A stretch of DNA of 64,000 nucleotides, taken from the NCBI GenBank assembly GCA_002286715.1, contig NSJX01000009.1, positions 559,966 to 623,965 of the forward strand, read 5' to 3'. Below are positions 56,101-64,000 of this stretch, in pieces. The stretch's first letter is position 1. Each line of letters opens with the position of its first letter. Below the pieces are notes generated by a model that saw nothing but the letters and a program-made list of their open reading frames with translations, had not been told where the DNA came from and made no database searches. The position numbers were made by a program, and so were the translations under genes. The stretch is from Dentipellis sp. KUC8613 (taxonomy: Eukaryota; Basidiomycota; Agaricomycetes; Russulales; Hericiaceae).

Positions 56101-58487
56101 TCAAGCCGAGGCCTGCGACACCTCGTACAGATACGTGCCCAACAGCTTCGTCTGCATCCACAACCGCCATCAGTATCAAGTCTGCACGATAAAGATAAGA
56201 CTTACGCCTTCGATGAAGTTGGAGATGTCCAGCTTCTCGTTCGTCGAGCTACATTATGTTGTTGCGTGGGTCAGTAAGGACAAGGGAGGGAGGGAGGGGG
56301 AGAGGACGCACTGGGCACCGTCGTCGCCGCGGCCCATGGGCAGCAGGAGCACGTTCACGCCGAGCGCCTCTGCGAAGGTGAGCGTGACGGGGATGGAGCC
56401 GCCCTCGCGCGTCAGATCGGGGGTCTGCTTGTAGATCAGCTGCGGAGGGCACATCGCGTAAGCGCGACCGAGACTGCTAAAGGGGGGATAGGGAGGGATG
56501 GGACACACGGACCTCGGTCGCGCGCTTGGCCGCCTCGTAGCTCCAATGCTTGTGGTTCTCGACCCACGGCTTGCCGCCGTGCAGGTCCTCGATGACGAGC
56601 TTGTTCTTGCTCCCGAGCTTCGCGAACTCGGCCTCGATGTACTTGATCACGAGCGGGTTCACGTTCTCCGGGGTCATGGGCGGGACCAGCCTGCGCGCGT
56701 GTACCCCATCAGCATCTGCTTTCATTCCCAAGCAGGACGGTAGGAGGCAGGAGGGGAGAAGGGAGAGGGGGGACGGGAGGGAAGGAGAGGGAGGCGCACC
56801 GGATGCTGAACTTGCCAGAGACCTTCGCAGGGATGACGGTCTTGGCGCCCTGCCCGTAGAACGCGCCCTCGATGCCGTGCAGCGAGAGCGACGGCGAGCG
56901 CATGCGGCCCATCAGCACGGCCGCCTTGTCCGCGCTCAGCGCGACCTTGCCGCCCGCTGAGTCCTCCACATCTGCGATCGAGTAGTCCAGTTTCTCGTAG
57001 ATCGCCCTGCGCGCGCGTGCGTTAGCCAGCGTGCCGAATTCAACCAAAAATCCGGGGAGGGGAGAGAAGGGGGTGGAAAGGCATGAGACACGCACTGCTC
57101 CTCGGGCGTGGGCCCCGGAACCATCTCGTCGACGCCGGGGATGAGGATCTTGCCAGACGGGTCGACGAGCTTGCTCATGATCGCGATGAGGTCCGTCATG
57201 GGCTCGTGCACCATACGCCCGAAGACGCCCGAGTGCAGGTCCTTGCCGGGGCCAGAGACGGTCAGCTTGAGGTACGTGAGCCCGCGCAGGCCGTACGTCA
57301 GACACGGCGTGCGGCTGTTGAGCCAGTAGTTGTCCGACTAGGCGCGCGTCGGTCGAGTGTAAGGCATAGGAGGAAACGGGAAGTGGGGATGGACGCACGA
57401 TGCAGACGCAGTCGACGCCGTCGAACCAGCTGTCCTTGCCCTTCTTGACCTCGGCGAGGATGAACTCGTCGAGGCCCTCGCTGCCGCTCTCCTCCATGCC
57501 CTCGAGGCAGAAGCGCAGGTTGACGGGCAGCGCGAGCCCGAGCTTGTGGTGCGCCTCGAGCACGTTGATCCACCCGAGCACGGGGCCCTTGTCGTCCGAC
57601 GAGCCGCGGCCGTACAGGCGGCCCGTCGCGTCGTCGCGCGTCAGCGTGAACGGTGGGTGCGTCCAGCCGTCCGAGAGCTCTGCCTGCGCACTCAATTAGA
57701 TAGTGATATACAGCGAGTAAATGAGATGCAGGACGTACGGGCTGCACGTCGAAGTGCCCGTAGATAAGCACGGTCTTCTTGCTCTTGTCGTGCCCGATGC
57801 GGCCGAGGATGGCAGGCGGGAGCGTGAGCTCCTCGCCGTCGACGTTCTGGGACCCGAGAGGCACGGCCTTGGTCTCGACGCCGTATGATTGCAGCTGCGA
57901 CTCGAGGAAGGATGCCATCTTGAAGACGTCTTCACGGTGCTTTGGGTCACCGGAGATACTACATATTCATTTGTCAATATCGTGTACTTGGACATGAAAG
58001 ATAAGCAGAACAAGGGTATTCGAGAGTTTAGAAGGACGTATGACGTCGTCAAAGCCGCTCACAGCGAGCAGAATCATAGGAGAGGGTCATAACAGCGTAA
58101 TAGAGTCGTGATTTAGAGGCTAACTTAGGTGTGGTTGACCTAAATCACCTGCTATACCACGACTATTGTACGTGTATATTACAGCCTCCATTTCCTGGGA
58201 GCCTCGCGGAAAATAGGAGGCGAACAGAAGCCTTGTGGCGTTGCACGAAACATCAGTCTTGATGAGATGTTACACTGTTATTTCATTGGAAGTAAACCCA
58301 AGCCGTGTCCTCGACGAATGTTGTTCGCCGGATTCGAAAGGTCCGCGAAGTGTCACGCCTGCCCGGAGTCAGATTAAATCAAGCGACTAACGACTAACCT
58401 GGGGATTGCTACTGCATCCGACAACCGCTGGATGAACGCATCCTTGCTCTTGTCGATAAACTCGAGGAACTGTGTGGGGGCGGGCAT
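56101..58487 (-). CDS. DUG1: Cys-Gly metallodipeptidase (Dug1-like, M20 family)
   Basis: Cytosolic zinc or manganese peptidase that splits Cys-Gly in glutathione turnover. Exon 1 starts [20 protein letters not shown]; exon 2 (from 57958) gives [20 protein letters not shown]. Metal-site motifs: [11 protein letters not shown] (His, Asp), [14 protein letters not shown] (Asp), [15 protein letters not shown] (catalytic Glu, metal Glu) and a late [15 protein letters not shown]. Others: [31 protein letters not shown] and [16 protein letters not shown]. The end is [10 protein letters not shown]. About eight further exons have short introns, but intron 1 is 440 nt (58398-57959), far longer than its neighbours. 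The gene is divergent from the cornichon gene, 326 nt apart. Confidence 0.9.
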
Positions 58488-58813
58488 GTTCAGTGTGCAA
58501 AGGAAAGGTGGTGAAGCCTGAGAGAGATCCGAAATCGATTGCATTGGCTGGGCTGCACGTGTGACGCAAATGTGACATGACCACGTTACCGTGACGGTGA
58601 CACGAACGTCAGCCTTTGGTGCCGCTCCTCGTCTCGTTTCTTTACCCTCTCGTCCCCGCACCGTTCATCTTTCGCGTCCATACGTCTCTTTAACAACGGT
58701 ATGTTTTCGGTTTGTGGAGAATGGCCGCGCGTATGTGACGATTTACGACCAGCTTTTGCGTGTTCGCCGACGTCCCAAACACACGTGCTCCGAAACCAAG
58801 CAGACGATACAAA
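58488..58813. promoter_or_regulatory. Bidirectional promoter, dipeptidase/cornichon
   Basis: 326 nt separate the two start codons. It contains a palindromic-looking ACCGTGACGGTGAC near 58589 and a pyrimidine-rich tract on the cornichon side. It probably drives both housekeeping genes. Confidence 0.45.
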
Positions 58814-59564
58814 ATGGGTGGTGCAGGTGCGCGGTTCTCCTCTTCAGCTCCCCCTAAATCGTGATTCAAATCGCGTATTTGGCATGGATAGGCTGGCTTT
58901 TCCTCTTCGCGGTCCTTATGGCCGCAGGACTGCTGTTCACGATGGTCTTCTTCGTACGTGTCCCGTATCTCCACGTTGTGTACCCCGCACTGACCTCCGG
59001 CGCCCGCAGATCATCATGTTCTCCGATCTAGAATGCGACTACATCAACCCCATAGACCTCTGCAACAAGCTCAACCAAGTGCGTTCCTTTTACCTGTTAC
59101 ACGCGGATCGCGTGCGGCCGCGGGACGTTGGCTGACCGTGACCCCACTCTGGCGCTAGTTTGTCCTCCCCGAGAACAGCGCGCACGCATTCCTCACGGTT
59201 CTGTTCCTCCTGTCTGGACAATGGACGGCCTTCCTGCTGAACGCGCCACTACTTGCGTTCAACATCAACAAGTGCGTATCCCCCTCCGTCTTGTGATGGC
59301 ACCACCGATCTTGAATATTAAATACGTGTGTGCCTAGGATCCGGAATAAGAATCACATGTATGACGCTACGGAGATTTTCCGCACGCTGTCGGGCCACAA
59401 GAAGGAGAGCTTTATCAAACTCGGTTTCTACCTCCTCTCCTTCTTCTACTACCTCTACCGGTACGTTTTCATCCTACCTCAGCCCTTTTCGCTAGTGAAT
59501 TGCGTGCTGACCTGCACTGCTCTTTCGCAGCATGATCGTCGCTCTCATCTCAGAGAGCGAGTAA
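58814..59564 (+). CDS. ERV14: Cornichon/Erv14 ER export receptor
   Basis: COPII cargo receptor for membrane proteins. The first exon (58814-58826) is only 13 nt and codes MGGA; intron 58827-58891 ends at ATAG, giving [20 protein letters not shown]. Further exons give [97 protein letters not shown] and [20 protein letters not shown] with stop at 59562-59564. This matches the cornichon family along its whole length (about 138 aa, three to four membrane helices, the acidic C-terminal ESE). The short first exon is easily missed by gene finders. Confidence 0.93.
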
Positions 59565-60051
59565 ACGAGCCCCGCACCGTCGGACGAAACATGTCATGTC
59601 ATGACGATCACGAGAATGCGAGTGGATGGCGTCGGTCGGAGGGCGTCGCTTCCTGATGCGTGAGCGGCTCCCACTCGGGGGCTGCCGGGCTGCTGCTATA
59701 TCTACCTGCTTGTTTATATCATCTGCATCGGAAGCTAAGCATGTTTCGGACTGTTGTTATACTCTCTTCGATGTGTGTTGATATGTGAGATGAGTGTAGC
59801 TCAGCAACGGCTGAAGGTAAAGAGCGCTTGTGGGACAGGTCCACGGTGTTTTTGTCGATATCTCCGAATAGTTGGAGATCACTGAACGTCGAGATCTTGA
59901 TGCTAGACGTCCAATGTCAAGATGTCACTTCCGGCCTGCTAAATTCGTACCGTTCATATCCGTTCGAAACCTGCTGCAATACAGATACATAATGAAGTAC
60001 AACAACATATCCCCATATTCAGATAGAAAAGTGACATCCGATCCTCGCTTG
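59565..60051. other. Intergenic, 487 nt
   Basis: Between the convergent 3' ends of cornichon and the F-box gene; probably two 3' UTRs. No gene is supported. Confidence 0.4.
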
Positions 60052-61557
60052 TTATGCGCTATCCATAACTTCGACTAAACCACAGACACCCATAAGCATC
60101 TCAACTAGCTTCGCTCGCCCCTCGCAGTGATAGAGCAGCATCGACTCGAGCCCAGCTCCAGCAAGCTTGCGTCCTTCACAACCCTCCACCAGTGCCTCCT
60201 CCAAACGCTCTGGCGGGTCCTGCGTGAGCAGCGAGCTCAACGATGCACCCGCCAGACGTAAGTGTCGCAATACCGGGAATTGCTGCGCCGGGATGCAATA
60301 CGACTTCGAACGGCTTGACCCTCCAGAATCTACGCGGCCGCCCAGTCGGAACATCTCCATCACCCCCCTCGCAGTCAAACTCCCCCGCACCTCAACCGTG
60401 CAAACGCCCGGCAACGCCCCACCAAGGCGCTCCCACCACCCGCGCGGGAGCACAGCCTGCCTCGTACACACACTGAGCGTACGCACGTCCTCCCGGCGCA
60501 GCATGCAAAGCACATCCAGTGCCATCTCCTGCACGACTTCTTCCTTCACCCTCCCCGCGCGCGTATCGAGCTCCACAACCACCGGCCCCGCATCCCCCTC
60601 GCCCGCACCAGCACCCGGCTCCGCGCGCAGTTCAAACCCGCACGGCCGCACCTCCAGCGCGACCGCGCGCACCCCGCCCCTCGCCCGCACCGGCGCGCGC
60701 AGCGCCTCCCGCAGGATGCGCAGCGCCGCCCCGCCCGCCTCGCACTCGTCGCGCAGCACCGCCCTCACGCACAGCGCCGCGGCGGGCGGCGCGTCGACGC
60801 GGCGCAGGCACAGCGCGCACGCCGTCGCGAGGCCCGAGATGTTGAGCGTGCGCAGGTGGGGGAGGCGCACGAGTGTGTCGCGCGCGGGGAGGTGCGGGGG
60901 CACGAAGACGATCGGGTGCGCGGGGTGCGTCCAGGCGAGCGTGAGCGACTCGAGGCGCGGGAGGCGCGTGAGGGGCGCGAGGAGCTTGTCCATGGCGGCG
61001 GGCGCGATGGGGCAGAGGAACCCGGAGAGCGTGAGCGAGCGTAGGGGCGAGAGGGGGCTCGTGGTGAGGCGCGGGGAATAGGTGGAGGGGGAGGAAGAGG
61101 GGGAGAGGTCGGGGTCGCTGCAGTGGATGGCGAGCGACGTCAAGGCGGGGATGTGGGCGGAGACGAAGCTGGTGAGGAGCGGCGTGAGTCTGCGCGGGGG
61201 CGCGGCGACGGCGAGCTCGTGCACGCGCGGGAGGGAGAGGAGCAGGGTGTCCATGTTCTCGGGCGTGCTGCGGCGCGCCCAGCGTGGGTGTATCAGCGTC
61301 AGCGGGGAGGTGCTGTTCTTGCTGCGCGCGAGGAGGAGTTTCGTGAGCTCGGGGTGGTCGCAGGGGATGGTGTGCCACATCGCGGGGAGGGAGAGCGCGA
61401 CGGCGCGCCAGTGGGCGCAGACGTGGGTGACTGCCAACCAGGCCATTGGCGAGTGGTGGCATTGGAGGGAGTCTGGAGTCGCGGCGAGGTAGAGGAATAT
61501 CTCGGCGAGCATTTCGACGGGGAGGTCCGTGATGGTGGTTTGGGGTGAAAGAGACAT
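60052..61557 (-). CDS. F-box/LRR-like protein
   Basis: Intronless, 501 aa. The N-terminus has an F-box: TITDLPVEMLAEIFLYLAAT, then SPMAWLAVTHVCAHWRAVAL and SLPAMWHTIPC. This is the 'F-box-like' type expanded in Agaricomycetes; it binds Skp1 in SCF ubiquitin ligases. The rest contains leucine-rich segments (LLSLPRVHELAVAAPPRRLT, SPLRSLTLSGFLCP, LPRLESLTLAWTHPAHPIVF, LPHLRTLNISGLATACALCL) that would form an irregular LRR surface for a substrate. A Gly/Glu-rich loop (RAEPGAGAGEGDAGPVVVEL) interrupts the repeat part. Target unknown. Confidence 0.8.
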   Translation of the reverse strand: MSLSPQTTITDLPVEMLAEIFLYLAATPDSLQCHHSPMAWLAVTHVCAHWRAVALSLPAMWHTIPCDHPELTKLLLARSKNSTSPLTLIHPRWARRSTPENMDTLLLSLPRVHELAVAAPPRRLTPLLTSFVSAHIPALTSLAIHCSDPDLSPSSSPSTYSPRLTTSPLSPLRSLTLSGFLCPIAPAAMDKLLAPLTRLPRLESLTLAWTHPAHPIVFVPPHLPARDTLVRLPHLRTLNISGLATACALCLRRVDAPPAAALCVRAVLRDECEAGGAALRILREALRAPVRARGGVRAVALEVRPCGFELRAEPGAGAGEGDAGPVVVELDTRAGRVKEEVVQEMALDVLCMLRREDVRTLSVCTRQAVLPRGWWERLGGALPGVCTVEVRGSLTARGVMEMFRLGGRVDSGGSSRSKSYCIPAQQFPVLRHLRLAGASLSSLLTQDPPERLEEALVEGCEGRKLAGAGLESMLLYHCEGRAKLVEMLMGVCGLVEVMDSA

Positions 61558-63115
61558 GGTCAGAGGCGCTTTTGGTTTCGCAGAGCGTGCTAATGGCGAG
61601 TCTGGATAGATGGGTTGAACGGTATCTGGATGCGGTGCGCGTCAGCGCACTCAAACGGCCATTGCCAAATGATAATTCACTTACAGCCGGAAGACAAACG
61701 CGTCGTTAGACACTTAATCCGATGCAAGGATAGAAGGCTTGAAATGCAAGCCGGAAAACGCGTGAAAGACGCGTCGAAACGAGCAGGGAACTGCTAGGGC
61801 AGTCTACGTCGACGATGCAGTTACCTTGAACGTTATGACCGAGTTCAACTTCAACTTCAGCCAGGATGATCACGATCGTGGGTTCGTTTCCGCTTTAGGA
61901 GGACAAAAGAGAGCCACTCCGACGTCTATACTGCGCGATCTGGAATCGCTGTGGTTTGAAGTATATCAAATGATTGCCCATTGTTCGCTTTGTTTGGATG
62001 CTGTGTCGTCAGTGGTACCTTCCGTCAATAAAGGCCGTGGACGCAAGTTAACATGGATTGCCATGAGAGATATTTCAACACTCATACCTGCTCGGTGGGA
62101 GACCGCCGTCTTCTTTCCTCGATGAAGAAGAGGGGCCAGCTTTCCTCTGGTGACCCCGTAGTTGAACGTCCAAGGACCAACTAGGAATCTTTCACAGCGT
62201 CTACAATCTTTGAGAGGAATCATGCTCAGTGTTACTTCGGGCTCACCAGGGCAATGCTATGTCCTCAGTTTGAGGTCATTTCGCGGCGAAACTGCAGCTC
62301 GAAGTATGATAACGGTTCGTTGAAGGGTTCGCACTTGCATATTATAGGGAGGTAAACTACTGTAATCGTGGGAAATATTTCTCGGGGGCTTCGTCTTGAT
62401 TCTCACCATGCTCTCAAGACGACCATATTCCTGCCCTCTGCCACGAAGACAAGACGGTTTCCTAGGACATCATCGTCTGTTTTGACGTGCATTCGAATTT
62501 AGGTAAGTCTTATAGGTCTCGAATTACTCCCTACACAGACTTTCCACTAAGTGACTTCCACACAAATATGTGCAGTATTCCCGTCCTTGCCATGAATGGT
62601 CAACGATATAGCGTCTCGTGGATACGTCGAATACATCACAGGATCTAGTAGCGCAACAAGTCGTCCGCAATCCTTCTGACTTCATCTCAGCATGATACGC
62701 GCTCATTTGACAATTCCACATGACGCTACCCGGAAATGTCCTGTCCTGATACGATGATTCACCGTGTCCCACGAGCTGCATAGTGCATGTCTCTTCCCCA
62801 TGTGCTGCTTCTGATGAAAGTTGAGGATACTTGGCTTCCTGTTTGTGCTTTCGGATCTGTAGGGAACCTGCTGTGCAAGCTTCTATGTGAGATCCTAATA
62901 CCCTTCTCGGTCCCGTGTCAACGCCCTCTGCCCCTATCAAGATGGTTATAAGCACTCGTATGGTACTCTGCTTTCACGAACGTGATCCTTATCAAGGACT
63001 TCAAGGACTGCCTCACTGGTAGAAGCGCGCTACCGTGACCTGAGGTTCTGCTTCTACAACCGTGACGAACGTCAACGCGAGCTGCATTCCCTGCTAGCAA
63101 GCTCACCGCCTCAAC
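61558..63115. other. Intergenic, 1.56 kb
   Basis: Open frames at 61826-62125 (plus) and 62524-62955 (minus, 143 codons) have no motif, no splice chain and ordinary composition. The last part is the promoter of the alpha/beta hydrolase. A decayed gene is possible but not shown. Confidence 0.35.
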
Positions 63116-64000
63116 ATGTCGCAATACGCCCACCTGTCGGAAGTCGACCCGGAGATCCAGCCCCTCCTGGCGGCTTTCCCGCCGACCCCAGACTGGGGCA
63201 CGATGGAGGCCACGGTCATTCAGAACTTCTTCGTCTCGCAGTTCTTGCCGACGATCATGGAAAATCGCAGACCTCTGCTTCCGCCTGGTACGTTCTTATC
63301 GATCTGCAGCGCCGCAGTCTGGATCGCGCTGAGTTGGACCGCAGAGTCGGCCTACAAGGTAGAGGACCTGAAAATCCCTGTCGATGGCGCGGAAATGGCT
63401 GTGCGCTTGCTCACGCCCACTCCGGAAGGGGCGCCTAAAGATAGCACGTACCCCTTGTTCTACTGGGTTCATGGAGGAGGTCCGTCTTCCCCAAGCTGTT
63501 CTGTAACTCTAAGACACTGAGTTGTTGTACTTGTGTCGTACAGGATGGATGTTCGGGAATCTGGACTCCGACGACTTCCTTCTTCGCAGGATTTGCGTTG
63601 AGCTGCAGATTTCCGTCGTGAATATTGAATATAGGTATGACTGTACCTCCAAATATTGTTTTGAGAGATGACAATATTCGGCTGACAATCTTCAGGCTTG
63701 CTCCGCAGCATCCGTTCCCTGTCGGCCTAAACGATAGTTACGAGGGCTTGAAATGGGTAAGCAATAACATCACTTTGGGATATTCGGCATGATCCTTAAC
63801 TCCTTGTTTCCCGTTACGCAGGCTGCCGCTCATCCTGAGGCCTTATCGGCCTCCCTGGAGAAAGGCTTCATTCTCGGCGGGCAGTCTTCTGGTGCCAACT
63901 ACGCCGCTGCCATAGCACTGCGCGCCAGGGACGATCCATTCTTCGAAGGAAGGCGTCTGACAGGGCAGGTCCTCCAGATCCCTCATGTCATCCACGCAGA
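63116..64000 (+). CDS. Alpha/beta hydrolase (HSL/fold-3 type), truncated by window end
   Basis: Starts MSQYAHLSEVDPEIQPLLAA. Introns (63287-63345, and others after HGGG, NIEYR and GLKW) join VEDLKIPVDGAEMAVRLLTP, YPLFYWVHGGG (oxyanion hole), WMFGNLDSDDFLLRRICVEL, LAPQHPFPVGLNDSYEGLKW and EKGFILGGQSSGANYAAAIA. HGGG plus G-Q-S-S-G (nucleophile Ser) identify a hormone-sensitive-lipase-like carboxylesterase. The catalytic Asp and His lie beyond the right edge. Likely an esterase or lactone/carbamate hydrolase; substrate unknown. Confidence 0.85.

Noticed and set aside
60632..61654. 340-codon frame overlapping the F-box gene
   Set aside because: Shifted frame of the same strand with Arg/Pro/His-rich low-complexity product; the F-box frame has real motifs.
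62524..62955. 143-codon minus frame as a gene
   Set aside because: No recognisable domain and ordinary composition; could be a relic but nothing shows it.
1..64000. CRISPR arrays, bacterial operons or prophage
   Set aside because: No direct-repeat/spacer pattern or ribosome-binding-site gene strings; all evidence is for a fungal nuclear region.

Overview
The window looks like nuclear DNA of a filamentous basidiomycete, probably an Agaricomycete. Coding DNA is GC-rich. Genes are interrupted by many 50-65 nt introns whose donors are mostly GTGCGT or GTACGT. Nuclear tRNA genes carry a short intron after position 37. The protein families fit: Plavaka-type transposase, WSC-domain secreted proteins, tandem allantoate-permease-like MFS carriers, F-box/LRR protein. 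No bacterial operon, CRISPR array, rRNA gene or complete virus was seen.

Layout. 1-3.4 kb: two convergent paralogous WSC-domain secreted proteins (one domain versus two) with duplicated promoters. 4.5-4.9 kb: a perfect inverted pair of tRNA-Glu(TTC) genes. 5.2-17.3 kb: two 4CL-like acyl-CoA ligases with C-terminal -AKL (peroxisomal) in opposite orientation around alanyl-tRNA synthetase, with two tRNA-Glu(CTC). 18.4-23.9 kb: a likely mobile block, with a DUF6698-like gene followed by a Plavaka transposase. 24.1-25.1 kb: a spliced 54-codon membrane microprotein gene plus tRNA-Ala; this whole segment is repeated at 50.3-51.3 kb. 25.3-33 kb: an aldo/keto reductase, then a tandem ~3 kb duplication carrying two secreted NucA/NucB-type DNases and a degenerate gene. 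34-37.8 kb: a small secreted Cys-rich protein, GlcNAc kinase, tRNA-Glu and tRNA-Pro. 38-44.7 kb: two tandem MFS permeases. 45.7-49.2 kb: GH29 alpha-L-fucosidase. 51.2-51.9 kb: three tRNA-Ala genes. 52.2-61.6 kb: PARG-like protein, Yra1/ALYREF-like export factor, two tRNA-Glu, Dug1-type metallodipeptidase divergent from cornichon/Erv14, and an F-box protein. 63.1 kb to the end: an alpha/beta hydrolase cut by the window edge.

The window is not an operon-like system. Its theme is local duplication: WSC pair, ligase pair, DNase pair, permease pair, microprotein + tRNA-Ala pair and repeated tRNA-Glu/Ala genes. Secreted or uptake functions (DNases, fucosidase, GlcNAc kinase, permeases, WSC proteins) suggest a saprotrophic, extracellular-digestion lifestyle; that is an inference. 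The strongest candidate for something undescribed is the 54-aa microprotein: both copies keep identical exon sizes and reading frame with 12 synonymous and only 3 amino-acid-changing codons.
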